The notes under the pieces are model-generated. The model was given only the letters and a program-made list of their open reading frames with translations. It was not told the DNA's origin and searched no databases. A DNA stretch of 64,000 nt from Tamarix chinensis. Lineage: Eukaryota; Streptophyta; Magnoliopsida; Caryophyllales; Tamaricaceae. The position numbers were made by a program, and so were the translations under genes. This document shows, in pieces, positions 24,351 through 36,245 of the stretch (position 1 is its first letter; the number at the start of each line of letters is the position of its first letter). Location: positions 434,001-498,000 of the forward strand of contig CM060181.1 of NCBI GenBank assembly GCA_030549775.1, in the 5' to 3' direction.

Positions 24351-25719
24351 GCTTACACTTGTAATGGCTTGAGAGGTCCTACCTAGAGGTGGCCTGAAAT
24401 GATAGTGACTCTAGCTCAAAGAACAAGGGTGTCTAAAAGGAAGCTTCAAATGGTCTGCACCTTGTGTGCTACGTGAATCTATGAATGTTGGCATGCTAGA
24501 AACTCAAAAAAGAATTTCACAAGTCAATTGTAGACGGAGGGATCTCATTAAGAAAATTATTTGTATTGTCTCAACTAGAAACTTGGCTCCTCATGTGAGG
24601 ATGAGTAGTTTTTATGTCAAGAGTTTTTTAGATAAGTTTTGTGAGCTTAGTTGTAATGCTTCCATTGCTTAATAAAATCTTGATTTTCTAAAGAAAAAAA
24701 ACTAATAATTATAATGAAAAAAATAAAATAAAATAAAATACATTCTTAGAGTTATATTGAAATTAATGAAAAAAAATTCACCCACAATTTTTCCTAATGA
24801 CTTTATTTGTGGTGAAAGTAAAATAAAAATTTACTAAATAATTTTTTTGTCACAATTAATCTGATCCGTTGCAAAAGCTAGTAGAAATTGAAAAATATGA
24901 AACTGTTTTTGGCCACAATTTAGCAAATCTTTTGCTAAAGTTATATTTAAATTGGTAAAAAAAAATTTTGCAACAATTAAAACTCTGTTGCTAAATACTT
25001 GAGTTAATTTTCTTATAATCTTTTCAAAGAATTTTATTTCTTTCTTTTTTAACTTTAAAGAAATAAACTATAGTGTAATATCTTTTATGTTTCATTCTAA
25101 AAAGTGATATAAATTTCTTATAATATTTTTGTGAAATAAAAAAAATAAAAAAATATATTTTTTAAAACTTTTTTAGCTTAATATATGTTTAATGAGCATT
25201 AAACAAAAAAGAACTATAAAATAGTTTAGCCACAAGAAAATTTTGTTGCAAAAATATATTTTTGTAACAAAATTGTCTCGTGACCATAAATAAGGTATAT
25301 AAAACATTCTCTAGTTGTGCAAAAATTTTAGTCATGAGTTTATAGGTTATTGCAAAATATGGTTTTCCACAAAAACATGGCCGTTGCAATTTTTTATTTT
25401 ATTTTAGAAACAATCTATTATTGTGGTCGTAAAAGAGTTTGTTTATAGCAACAAGATTAAAATTGATGTAAAAAAATACTTGCATTTATGGCAATGCTTT
25501 GCCACGAAAGTTAGAAATCATGGCAAAAAATAAGTTTTTGCAACAAAAATTTGTGGTTGTGGCTAAAACACGTTGCAAAAAATAAGTATTGTTGTAGTGT
25601 ATTTTTTGATATTCTAGGAATATAGAAGCGTTAATTATGTAGAATTTTGATAGTAAAGCTACCAATGTGTAGTAAACTAACACTTTTGATTAGTTTAGGT
25701 ATATCTAGTACACTAAGTG

Positions 25720-25807
25720 TTGGATGTGTGCCTTTTGAGACTTTTCAAAAGCTTATACGATGTCCTTTAAGGGGGGGTTTTGTATTTTGAGTTATAGGTG
25801 TTGGATA

Positions 25808-25873
<66 letters not shown>

Positions 25874-26090
25874 CTCATGGTGCCTTTTGAGGCTAACATA
25901 TTTATGTTTTGGGTTACACAAATGCTTGAAGTGCTCATATGGTGCATTTTGAGGCTTACATGTTTGTGTTTTGAGTTATCAATGTGGAGATGTACCTTTT
26001 GAGGCTTTTTAAATGCTTATATGGTGTCTTTTGAAACTTTTATGTTTGTATCTTGAGTTTAAAGTGTTTGATATATTCACATTATTATCA
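25720..26090 (+). repeat. Degenerate tandem repeat around the (ATT)n run
   Basis: The phrases GTGCCTTTTGAGGCT, TTATGTTTTGGGTTA, TTTGTGTTTTGAGTTAT and CTTATATGGTGTCTTTTGA recur four to five times at intervals of roughly 55-75 bp. Confidence 0.55.
25809..25872. repeat. (ATT)n microsatellite
   Basis: About 21 uninterrupted trinucleotide units. Confidence 0.95.
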
Positions 26091-26099
26091 TTATCTTAT

Positions 26100-26910
26100 T
26101 GTACTAGATGGAAATGAACTAATATTTAAATGGCATGTTAGAGTTTTTCCTTTATTTTTTTTCTATACATTTATTGTTATAATTTAGTATTGGTATCAAT
26201 AGATATTGTATATACATAAGAAGTAATCTAAACTTTAAGAAATTATATTATTTCTAGATTTTGATGTAAGTACTAGGTTGGATTAGTTGCACATCTATAT
26301 TATTTCATGTTTTATAAAGTTATAAAAAATTTGAGTTATTTTAGTTATGGGTTAATGCTAATTTTGGGGTAGTAACAGGTTGAATATTTTTAGATTTATA
26401 GTTTTTTATATCATATTTCGAATAAATAATGGATCGGGTTTGGTAATTTTATATCTATAGTTTTTTCGGTTATATCAAGTTTCAAGCAAGTAACAGGTTG
26501 GGTTGGGTTCATTTTAGGCTTATAATTTTTTAGGTTATATCAGATATTGGATATGTATCAAATTGGATCGGATAAGTTTCAGGATCTTAATTTTTCAGAT
26601 AAAATCCGATCAGATTTCAGGCAGATCAAGTTTGTATTAGTTATAATTTTTAGGTTGGATCAACTTTTACCACCTCTACTTATATGTTGCAATGTACTTG
26701 AGCCAGCATCAGCTCATAAGCTATTATTAGTGTTGGTTCTTTCTTGTAGTATGTTTTCATTGTTGAGGAGATGTTATCTCTTTAGATGACTCAAACATTG
26801 GTATGGTCTACTTCACTGGTTGATCTTTTGTTGTGTGTTTATGATATTCTTATTGGAACAAAATACACATCTTAGGTAAATAATCTGAAGACTTTAGATG
26901 TGTCCAAATC
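26100..26910. other. AT-rich DNA with GGTT/ATATC-rich repeat
   Basis: Segment 26360-26690 repeats TATAGTTTTTTAGGTTATATC-type phrases with interspersed GGATCGGG / GGTTGGGT and looks like a non-autonomous repeat. There is no gene. Confidence 0.35.
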
Positions 26911-26949
26911 CAAAGACGTTAAGGTGGTTTGCATAGCCATGGTTACACA

Positions 26950-27330
26950 CTCTAGACTTGTGGGGTGTTTGAAGTACACTATGGTTGGTACTAGACGTAG
27001 TATTGCTCAAGATGTGGGTGTTGTGAGAAGATATATGGTGAGTTATATGGAGTCACACTAGCTAAGCGTGGAGTGGATTTTGAGTTAATTTGAGTGTACA
27101 ACATCAAATTATGCAGAGTATGGGATATTGACTAGTTGGTTGAAAAATTTGCTGACTCTAATTTTTGTTTTAATCCTCATGATTAGAGGTACACTGGTTT
27201 CCTCATGTGGTGCCTTGGAGATTTTAAGGCCATGTGCATAGTTATGACTAATGCTTATGTTGATTCTAATTGGCTTGGAGTATTAGCTTGTGATGTTAGG
27301 TTGGAGCAAGGAGTAGATACCAAGGGGTGA
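26950..27330 (+). pseudogene. Ty1/copia reverse transcriptase-RNase H remnant
   Basis: The translation from 26957 reads LVGCLKYTMVGTRRSIAQDV, then GVVRRYMVSYMESH. These match the end of the copia RT region, where intact elements read GSLMYAMVCTRPDIAHAVG then SRYMxNPGKxHW. A YVDSNWLG segment near 27258 matches the RNase H start (YVDSDxAGD). Stops and frameshifts are frequent. No gag, protease or integrase is visible upstream. Confidence 0.6.
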
Positions 27331-27469
27331 GCTAATGGAGGCATTGCTTATATTGAAGTCTAAGTAAGGTTTACACTTGGCTTGTGTTCATATGTCATGA
27401 GGCTCTTTAGTATAAGGGTTTTTATATGATCATGTCTTTTTGTTGTTATATATCTCAAATACTACATCA

Positions 27470-27895
27470 AGGTGGGAAGTTATGAACTTGTGACTAGTAT
27501 TTGATGTGATTTTTAACATGTATTGGTTATGGGCAGTTGTTTAGAGAATTTTGGGGGTAAAATGAATTTCCTAGGAGAGAGAATTATCTTTAGTCCTTTA
27601 AATCGATTACCTATCTTATGTATACTTAAGTTTGATTTCCAGCCGTGTTTTTTAAGATAATATTTATTCCCCTATTTACCAATCCATGATTGGTTCTCTA
27701 TTGTTTAAGAGAGAAAACTTGTGTTTTTAAGGGATCTTATGAGGATTGTTGATTTCCCTTTATATTCTCTTGTTTATACACATAATAAGATCATTTTTCC
27801 CTAATTGTTTTTCTTGATTATTTTCCTCTATTAAGTATTGGAATCCCTCATTATATCAATGGGTTCTCTAAGTTTACAATATTCGGTCCCTTACA
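27470..27895 (+). mobile_element. Probable 3' LTR of the copia remnant
   Basis: ATCAAGGTGGGAAG at 27463 resembles the copia polypurine tract (AAGGTGGAG). A T-rich, promoter-like stretch follows and ends near TTCGGTCCCTTACA at 27894. The boundaries are inferred; no second LTR is present. Confidence 0.35.
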
Positions 27896-27899
27896 ATTA

Positions 27900-29050
27900 T
27901 CATATGTTAAAGTGTATGTGTTCATTATTGCATGTAAGTAGCAGTTGTTAAATTCTGGATCCAAATATCATGATTGTATCTAAAATTCACTAAATGCTCT
28001 TTAACACTAGGTAGATTCTTAGAGTATTAAAATTGTGCTAGGAGCTTATGATTCTACATATGTATATATGTATGTATATTATCTCTTTTCTTGAAAATCA
28101 TTTTTTGTTCTTGTTCCCATTATATGTCTTCCTCAACTCTAAACTTCAACCTCCTTTGTTGTGTACATAATATATACTTAGCCTCAGTCAATTTGAAATA
28201 AGCTTGAGCAAGTTATTAATATGGCAATGAAGTAGCTTATTGGAAAAAAAATACCTGCGAAATAGTCTAACCTTTATAAGTAGAGTAAAAGAAATGTATT
28301 AAATGTTGTGATGTTATTTCTGTAGTAAGTCCTATTAATTATTTCATAATTATCCAATATTTTTTTGTAGAGTTGTCATCTTTTATATGCATAATTTATA
28401 TACCAACTTTTTTGGTATGCATGTAATTTGAAAGTTTGTGTTGCTTTTTAGTAGCTACAACTGAATTAGTAACTAATAAAGTTTAACAGTAAGGTTTTTT
28501 TTAATGCTTTTAAACTTCAACTATGAGATTTTATAGTACACAAGTATACTGAAGTCATATTTTTGTGGTCTTTGTAGGATCTTATGATTCTAAAATTCAA
28601 TTTTTAAGATTTCATTCTATTTAGAATTTCAATTCTAATAACCTTATTTGTAACCATGTTATTGCTTGTGGTTATTGTAATTGAGTGATAACATGATTAT
28701 CTTTGATTTACTTGTACTCCCTATGGAGATGTGCTATATTTGGGCATGTTATTTGTTGTTAGTTTTGTGTATTTACTTAGTTCTTCACTGTACTATTACT
28801 ATATACATGTAGATATCTATGTCTAGATGCTTTATTGACTCTATATGGTTAGGAGTGAGAATTAGAACTTTCTAGAATGGATTTTGAGTATCTTTGGCTC
28901 TATTTCTGCGAGCTGTACTTTATTTTACATCCGGTATGAATTTAGTATTAGTCACATTTGTTTGTGTTGCATATGACCTTCATTTATTATTTTAGCATCT
29001 AACAAAAGTTTAATGTTATATATTATTACAACAATAATACTCTTTTACTT
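27900..29050. other. AT-rich intergenic DNA
   Basis: No gene, repeat array or recognisable element could be supported here. Confidence 0.35.
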
Positions 29051-29055
29051 ACCAG

Positions 29056-29650
29056 CATGTTAATAAGAATGTGTTAGACAAGACTCCTTGCTCGCTTGAG
29101 ATCCTTAGTGGTCGAGGGAGGAAATAGAAGAAGAAGAAGAAGGAAAAAGAGCTCCTCTGTTATTAAATATCAAAACAACCAAAGAAGTCGACACACGCCG
29201 TTACTATACTATTGTTGCCTTTTTTGTGGTCCCGATGATCGTGAAGCCTTAGATTATGGTATGAGAATGTCCAAGCATCCATGAGTTAGATTCACTCTCC
29301 TTAGATTAATAGGACCTAACTCAATAGGTATTGCGGAAGGTTTGGATAGAAGCACATTGTTGCATGGCAAAGAAGGTGTTACCTACAAGGAAATGGGTAG
29401 TGAAGGATGTAACGAGCTTGCAAGCTGTGATTAGGTTAGTAGAGAAATTTCATGACCTAATATTAATTGGAGGATGACACAAAGAGTCACCGATTATGAC
29501 TAATCTTGCTTGTTATATGGGGTTATGCCAATTGTTGTATGGAGTGGAGATTTTTTGGGGAACTTCTTTCTGCCTTAGATGCTAAAGATGATTGGATCTT
29601 TGGTTTTGGTCTTGCAACAATGGACCATGTATGGGGTTTGCATGACCCTA
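29056..29650 (+). pseudogene. CHX-type cation/H+ exchanger fragment (C-terminal part)
   Basis: Just after an acceptor-like CTTACCAG (29055), one frame reads VNKNVLDKTPCSLEILSGRG, matching the CHX motif VNxxVLxxAPCSVGILVDRG. After an inserted GAA-rich stretch, a second frame gives CGPDDREALDYGMRMSKHP, which is the diagnostic FFGGPDDREALAYALRMAEHP block. Further on, LQAVIRLVEKFHDLILIGG aligns with the AxxxMExxYDLxIVG region. CHX proteins exchange K+ or Na+ for H+ on internal membranes; this region is the regulatory cytosolic tail after the transporter domain, which is absent. Frame changes and stops make it a pseudogene. The acceptor-like start suggests a genomic, not processed, origin. Confidence 0.6.
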
Positions 29651-29861
29651 AGGAGTCATTGCATATGAGGGCAGAATTGTAGGATATATATTATGATTGT
29701 GCATGTGTAGTCGTTTATTATTGGAGTTTTATCTAGCTAGCTAGGTTGCATGATAATCTAAGTATGAAGGTTTGAGCTAGGGATCTTAATTATATAAGTC
29801 TATATGCCTTGATTTGGAAGTTATATAACCAACAGGTGGAACATTCACCATGTCAATCCCT

Positions 29862-30280
29862 TGGTTCTTCTTCATTTTCTTTTTCTCCCCCTCCTCCTCC
29901 TTATTCTTTTACTTCTCCTTCTCCTTCTTCTCCTCCTCCTTCTCCTTGTTCTTCTTCTCCTCCTCCTCCTCCCTTCTTCTTCTCCTTCTTCTCCTCCTCC
30001 TTCTCTTTGTTCTTCTTCTTCTCCTCCTCCTCCTTCTACTTCTTCTTCTTCTTCTCCTCTTCCTCTCCTCCTTCTCCTCCTCCTTCTACTTCTTCTTCTT
30101 CTTCTCCTCTTCCTCCTCCTTCTTCTTCTTCTCCTTCTTCTTATCCTCCTCCTTCTTCTACTTCCTCTTCTTCATCTCCTCCTCCTCCTTCTTCTGCTTC
30201 CTCTTCTTCATCTCCTCCTCCTCCTCCTCCTCCTCCTACTTCTCATCCTCCTTCTACTACTTCTTCTTCTTCTTCTCCTC
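29862..30280 (+). repeat. (TTC/TCC)n pyrimidine tract
   Basis: About 420 bp of almost pure C/T in variants of TTC and TCC. Long frames of Ser, Pro, Leu or Phe are open in all three phases and are not genes. It ends exactly where an LTR terminus begins (30281). Confidence 0.9.
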
Positions 30281-30354
30281 TGTAACACCCTCAAAATTCA
30301 CTACTAAATTTTTTTATTTTATTAAAGAATTAGCGAAACAAAATATTACCACCA

Positions 30355-30400
30355 CACTTAGTACTGAACCGGTTTACTCCTATCGTTCCAGTACCAAGTG
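30355..30400 (-). repeat. Imperfect stem-loop near LTR 3' end
   Basis: Arms CACTTAGTACTGAACCGGT and ATCGTTCCAGTACCAAGTG pair at 15 of 19 positions, 74 bp from the terminus. Confidence 0.6.
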
Positions 30401-30990
30401 CTAAGGCTAAAGAGGAATATTGTCAAACATAAGTCAATACTAAAAATGAGAATTCATAACAGAAATAGAAAGTTCATAATATGGAAATAAGAGTATGCGG
30501 AAAAGTGTTTACAAATCAGAGTACATAATTAAAATTCCTTGAAAGGAATTTAGATTACAACACAAAAAAATCAAGTCTGAGAAAACCGGTACAATGTAAA
30601 AGAACATGAAAAGTAAATCTGGCTACGACACTCTCGAACTCCCAGGCCAAGTCCATGCTCAACACTCAACCCCACCCGATGCCTTATAAGCATTGTAGGC
30701 ATCAAAAATAGTATCTTCGGCCTGCACAAAGTCAATGGGGTCTTTTACTCGTGGGAATGAGTAGCACCCATAAAAGGGTGGTCAGTACGCTATGTACTGA
30801 GTAAGGTAACCATGCAGCTAGGACCAAGCATATAAAAATAGGTAACACAAGTATGATCACATAACAACATACAATCATTATAGATAAGTAAGGGCTAAGT
30901 TATAGTCCAGATGAACTGATTATTTATTCTTTGATCAATACTCATTTTACACCATGCTCTTTGTCGATCCATGCAAGTATGGGAACCCCA

Positions 30991-31281
30991 CTATTATATC
31001 TGATGGATCAAAAATGTATAGGACAGAATGCACCTGACCATTATTGTATGCTAGTGGATCGGTCTTCAGGGCAAGATGCTCCTGACCACTATTATTCGCT
31101 GCTGGATTGGCCTGGCCCCGACTCTCATGGTGTTCCACTGTAAGTACTTATTGACTTTTACGTGTCTTATCAAGCTTAGAGTATAGTCTATTGAGCTTGG
31201 GATCCCCCACTATTATAGCCGGTGGATCATTCACCTACAAGACAAAACGCACCTGACCACTATTATATGTTGGTGGATCGG
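30991..31281 (+). repeat. Module array of the Tekay 3' LTR (five units before the insertion)
   Basis: Units such as CACTATTATAGCCGGTGG at about 31208 and CCACTATTATATGTTGGTGG at 31259. The sixth unit lies beyond the nested LTR at about 34338. Three plus three units flank TTCCACTGTAAGTACTTATT. Confidence 0.7.
31277..31281. repeat. TSD ATCGG, left copy
   Basis: Repeated at 34308-34312. Confidence 0.9.
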
Positions 31282-31366
31282 TGTAACACCCCCAAAATTT
31301 ACTCTTGAATTTTTTTTTGAAAGAATAAAGCGGAAGTTAAAATAGAATTTGGGGAATGTTACGCCA

Positions 31367-31411
31367 CATCTAACACAAGATAAATATCCACTATCTATCT
31401 CATGCTAGATG
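31367..31411 (-). repeat. Stem-loop with different sequence, same position
   Basis: Arms CATCTAACACAAGATAAATA and TATCTATCTCATGCTAGATG pair at 16 of 20 positions around a 5-nt loop, 85 bp from the LTR end. The sequence differs strongly from the CACTTAGTACC-type stems of the relatives, yet the fold is kept. Confidence 0.6.
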
Positions 31412-32111
31412 CAAGGATAAAACCTGTCAAAAAAAATTTCAAACATCTATGCCGTGAAGATAAACTTCCATAAGGAGATGTCCACAGGCAGATGGCAAGT
31501 GAATAATTTTACTAGATAAAATTATCACTGAATAAATCAGCGGAACCTGTGAAATAAACCCGAATTTTAAAAGCTTATCAGAGTATGAGGAATTAAAAGT
31601 CAATTATAAAGCCCTTGGAAATTTAAATACAACACTTGAAACTTCCAAAAATAAATACAATCAAACAAGAGAAATCCCAACGGATCAAATTCCGGATTGC
31701 CTATTCTCTCAAGCCAAGCCTTCCACCCAAATACAATATCAGATCTCAAACCTGCACAAGAGGTCTGCTCCCCACCATCAGTTGATCATCACATGACCCA
31801 TTCAATCAAGGTAGCATCAATACAGGTCCGGTACTAAGTAAATCAAGACTACTCAACTCATGGAAGGAAACATGAAACACATAAGATATGAAAGACTCTA
31901 GCTTACAATTCTCATGCTCAATTATACATGTATTACATACAATAAAACATAGGGTCACAAATTCATACTTATGAGTACATTACTAGACATGATGACACAT
32001 AAGATATAAGCGTACAAGAAATCACGATCGCATGCTAAGTAACACCAATCCAATAGTCTAATAATAATCATTATTACATCCGATTTTATTTATTTATGAT
32101 GAGTTTAGGGA

Positions 32112-32640
32112 CCCCACTATTCTTAAACCGGTGGAACGGTCTAAAGCACCTTTCGGGGACAACACACTCGAGCCACTATTATCATCCGGTGGAACGGATC
32201 CTACACCTCTCAGGAAAAAACGCTCCTGAGCCAATATTCATAACTGGTGCAATGGCTTGAATCACCTCTCGAGGACATGACACCTGAGCCACTATTATCG
32301 TCCGATGGAACGGATCCTACACCTGGTCTTGACTCACGTAATCTTCCACCGTAAGTGATTAATTTCTTATTAATTACTTAACTCATATCATATTCTTATT
32401 CACGTTGAGTATAGGGCCCCACTATTCTTAATCCGGTGGAACGGACTAAAGCACCTCTCAGGGACAAGTCACCTGAGCCACTATTATCGTCCGGTGGAAT
32501 GGACTCTACGCCTCTCAGGACAAAACGCTCCTGAGCCATTATTCTTAACCAGTGGAATAGCTTGAATCACCTCTCAAGGACAGGACACCTGAGCCACTAT
32601 TATCGTCCGGTGGAACGAACCCTACACCTCCGCCCAACTT
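32112..32640 (+). repeat. Module array with four plus four units
   Basis: Units alternate between CCACTATTCTTAAACCGGTGG and CCACTATTATCGTCCGGTGG forms with CACCTCTCAGGA spacers; the blocks are separated by ATCTTCCACCGTAAGTGATT. The alternation of two unit types suggests duplication of a two-unit block. Confidence 0.7.
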
Positions 32641-34307
32641 ACGTGATCTTCCACTTTGAATTATTAGTATCTTATTCAAGGATTTTAACCGACCATAAAT
32701 CAGGCACACATGAATAATTCCATGACATAAAGATACAACATATGATATCATATAATTTCAATCCATACTCAACCCTTTACATATTCAAATACATACCATG
32801 TTCAAGTTTCATATTAACACACATTTGTATCGAGGCTTTTAATTCGTACATACATGCAATTACCACACAGAACACATAATACGCTTGACATATTTAAGTA
32901 ATCAATAACCATACTCGTCACCTTCTACTTCAAGTAGATATACATCTAATTCCGCCATAAGTAAAGGTAAGTAGTGACTTACCTAAATCTGAGGCTAGCT
33001 AAGAAAATTGAGAAAGAGAGAGAATTATCCAAAGCTCGACAATCTACAAGAAAGTTTTCCAAACGAAAATCAACAAATCAGAACAATGGAAGGTCGGAGA
33101 AGCTTTACCGGAGGTTGGGGATAGCTCACCGGTGGTCGGGAGACATCGACAGTGACCAGATGGTAGCGGTGCGACCTGCACGGTGGCTACTGCTGTTCGT
33201 TGTTGCTGCTACTACTATGGCTACTCGCAGCTACTGCTTCTTGCAGTGGTTGGTAGTGGCGGTTAGAGTTGTGGTCGGCGGCGGTTGAAGGTCGGCTGGT
33301 AGTGGCGGTTTGAGCAGGGAGGAGCTGGGGAGAAGGAGGAGGTGAGGGAGGCTGGGACGAGAGCAGGGGAATTGGGAAAGGGAAAGAGAAGAGAAGGGAG
33401 AGAAGAGAGGAAAGGAAAAGAAGAAGGGGGTCGAGCACCGGTCGGGGTGGCCTTTTTTTTTTTACCAATGCAGGTATAAAATAAAATACTAAATATCAAA
33501 ATTGGAAGATTTTATCTAAAATTTATTCAACGAAAATAATTTCGTAAGAATCTAAAATCTTGATATCGATAAATAGCTATATAAAGAATTTCGGAAATAT
33601 TTTTGGAAGAATTTACCAACAAACGCAAATATCTATATTATTTATGGAAATACATTAGAAGACCTCAGAATAATATGTAAAGACATATAAGAAAATATTT
33701 AAGTCAAATTCTAATAAACTGAGACTAATTTAAAAAATTTCCAAAATCGGTTTTCCGCAAACCAAAAAGGGTAAAATGGAAGAAAATCAATTTCAGAAAG
33801 AAATTCATAAATAAGCTCCGAAAATATTTTTAATTTAAAACTTTTCAAAAATCTTAACGATTTCGGAAACGAATATATTTAAAGTGGAAATATTTTCTAT
33901 GGATAAAATCATTAAAATAAGTTTAACTAATTAAACAGAAATTCTATAATTTAAATAATATATTTTATTAACGAAATATAACTCTAAAATAAAGTCATAA
34001 TCACATGATGAAGTTATAATCGAGAACAAATCTAAAATATTAAAAATCAAAATATGAGAAAGAACGAGATTACATATTTTTAATCGAAAATCAAAATCAT
34101 ATGAATATAATAAAACCATGGTCGTGAATGAATTTATCTAGAATGATCCGCAACAACATCGATTAATTAAATTCAAATATGAAGTCAATATTGTCAATAA
34201 ATCCATAAAATGAATCAAAATTAAAATAATTAAATGTTTACATCAAGTTACGCTAATAAAATCATTAATCTTAATAAAATTGGATTTAAAAAATACGGGG
34301 TATTACA

Positions 34308-34312
34308 ATCGG
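34308..34312. repeat. TSD ATCGG, right copy
   Basis: Matches 31277-31281. Confidence 0.9.
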
Positions 34313-36095
34313 TCTCCATGATATCCCGGCTCCTGGCCACTATTATGTTGTGGGATCGGTATGGGCCCGGCTCAATAATCTTCCACTTTAAATGATTAGT
34401 GTTTTATTGTGTCTTATTCAACGATTTCACCCTAGACATGCATGACCAACTCCATCTACACTTATCCTCCCAAGAGTGTATGTCTCATATCTTGAGACTT
34501 CCACACCTCCTAACACGTCCCCAGCAACTTCCACTTGCTCACACTAGAAGCCCAACTCCTAAGTGAGTGGGTCAAGGCCTACTGCCCTACACCTCCAAGT
34601 TCACTTACTACCTTCTCCTAGGGTTTTCTCCAAAAACCATAATGCGGGCCTATGTGGCCCACCCTTCTCTGCCTTCAACAACCGAGGTCGTTTAGCACCC
34701 CACACATTGCATTCCTTATATTCAACCCTCATCATTTCATTTTACTCCCCCAAATACATGAGTAACCACGAAACCTTAGGTGGCCACACCAAACCCTAGC
34801 TGGCCACGCCAAACCCTAGCATCCTCCTTTCCACATGTCATCCCTCCATTTCTCACCTTCCACTCTTACTTTCCCATAATACCCATGCTCGCCCCACACA
34901 TGACAATTCTCCATCCTCATCTCATACTCCATTCACCCTCTAGTTATTTCAAGCCAGGTCTCTTGTGTACCCTTATACTAATCCACATACTATTTTCACC
35001 TAAAGCCTCCAATCACCCAAATAGATCTTCCTTTACCTTACTTATATCCCAATACAACTTTTAGCACGTAAAATTCGTCTCCATGCGGACTTCATGCACC
35101 CCATGCAAAACCTCAAAGTTTTCATACAAAACCCTAGAATTCCCATGCAAACCCTAGATTCTCCCCTAAAAGGTTCACCCACTCTTTTATTTTATATAGA
35201 GCCCCCTTTTATTCTTTCACTCATGGATCACAGGATATTTAGGTCAATCCCACACTCCTTGGTCAACTTACTTCTCTTTGGTCAACTTACTTTCCCATCT
35301 TTCTACCCCATATTACCACATTAAATATCCTAGTATGCATGTCCTAAAGGGTCACATCACATCATATCATAATTCACTACATATACATATTAAACACATG
35401 CCATAAGAAAGTATATGAGCATACCTCAACTCCAAGTTGCGCTACATATACAATAGTTATAATAATAAATATAAGATACATAACATATCATGATACATGG
35501 CATATAAGGCATGTAAGGCATATAGCACTCAAAGGGCCTTAGCTACATCCTTACCTAAAACGTCACCGGTCTTGGAGCACACCCCTACGCTTCCTTAGGG
35601 TTTTGACTGGTTTCACCTATAAGAGGGAAAAACTAAGGGTTAGTTTCCCTCCTACCAAAATACTATTATTTCCTATTTTATTCAAAGATTAAGGTTAATA
35701 TTTTTAAAGGAAACTTTACAAGTAAAAAGTAGGGTTTTTATCCTCAAGTTAGCCTACTAGATTATTACTAGTCAAAATAGGTTTACGTTAATATTTATAG
35801 CCATATTTATATTATTAAATCTAATAGCTTTATTTCTTCTAATAATAGTACTAACATTAGTTATAGCAAAAATAGTGATATTAATAATAATAGTAATATT
35901 AATACTCATATTAATAGAAACCCTAGTATTTTTAGGGCTAAGGATAATAATAGGGTCACGGATAAAATAATAATACAATAATAGTAATACTAACAAAATA
36001 CTAATATTGCTAAGGATACTGTTATTAATAATAATATTTGAAATAATGATAAAATAAGGGTTCGAATATTTTCACCATAATAATAATAACAATAA

Positions 36096-36096
36096 T

Positions 36097-36195
<99 letters not shown>

Positions 36196-36245
36196 AATAA
36201 TAATAATAATAATAATAAATAATAATAATAATAATAATAATAATA
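36096..36245. repeat. (AAC)n then (AAT)n microsatellite in the Tekay 3' LTR
   Basis: About 32 AAC units run into AAT units. Further AAT-rich DNA surrounds it (35770-36540). Confidence 0.95.

Larger units (their letters stand above)
19840..24720 (+). mobile_element. LINE (L1-type) retrotransposon, decayed but nearly full length
   Basis: An ORF1 with DUF4283 and a zinc knuckle, then an ORF2 with endonuclease, reverse transcriptase and zf-RVT domains, then an A-rich tail (24690-24720). This is the standard plant L1 layout. ACTAAT occurs just before the 5' end and just after the A-rich stretch and may be a short target duplication. Multiple stops and frameshifts make it inactive. Confidence 0.85.
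19495..25599. mobile_element. CACTA transposon end with tandem subterminal repeats
   Basis: The right terminus is at 25599: the reverse strand reads CACTACAACAATACTTATTT, the signature terminal inverted repeat of CACTA (En/Spm) elements. Inward lie many short GCCACAA / TTGTGGC and TTTTTGCAAC motifs, as expected for subterminal transposase-binding regions. A roughly 241-bp tandem unit (19495-19840, resuming at 24735-24930) belongs to the same region. The LINE at 19840-24720 is inserted in it. The opposite CACTA terminus was not found, and no transposase gene is visible, so this is a truncated or non-autonomous copy. Confidence 0.6.
31282..34307 (-). mobile_element. Solo LTR (3.03 kb), nested, TSD ATCGG
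   Basis: On the + strand it runs from TGTAACACCCCC to GGGGTATTACA and is flanked by perfect ATCGG copies. The minus strand therefore starts TGTAATACCCCG and ends GGGGGTGTTACA. It contains the family's stem-loop position (31367-31411), an expanded module array (32112-32640) and the purine-rich block (33090-33460), but is about 1.7 kb shorter than its relatives and more diverged. It sits inside a module unit of the Tekay 3' LTR. No coding sequence is present, so it is a solo LTR. Confidence 0.88.

Noticed and set aside
25760..26002. Frame with a poly-Tyr run
   Set aside because: Translation of an (ATT)n microsatellite.
29809..30404. Three long plus-strand frames rich in Ser, Pro, Leu or Phe
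   Set aside because: All three phases of a TTC/TCC tract are open; no gene signal.
33187..33499. Pro/Ser-rich minus-strand frames
   Set aside because: Same LTR pyrimidine block within the nested solo LTR.
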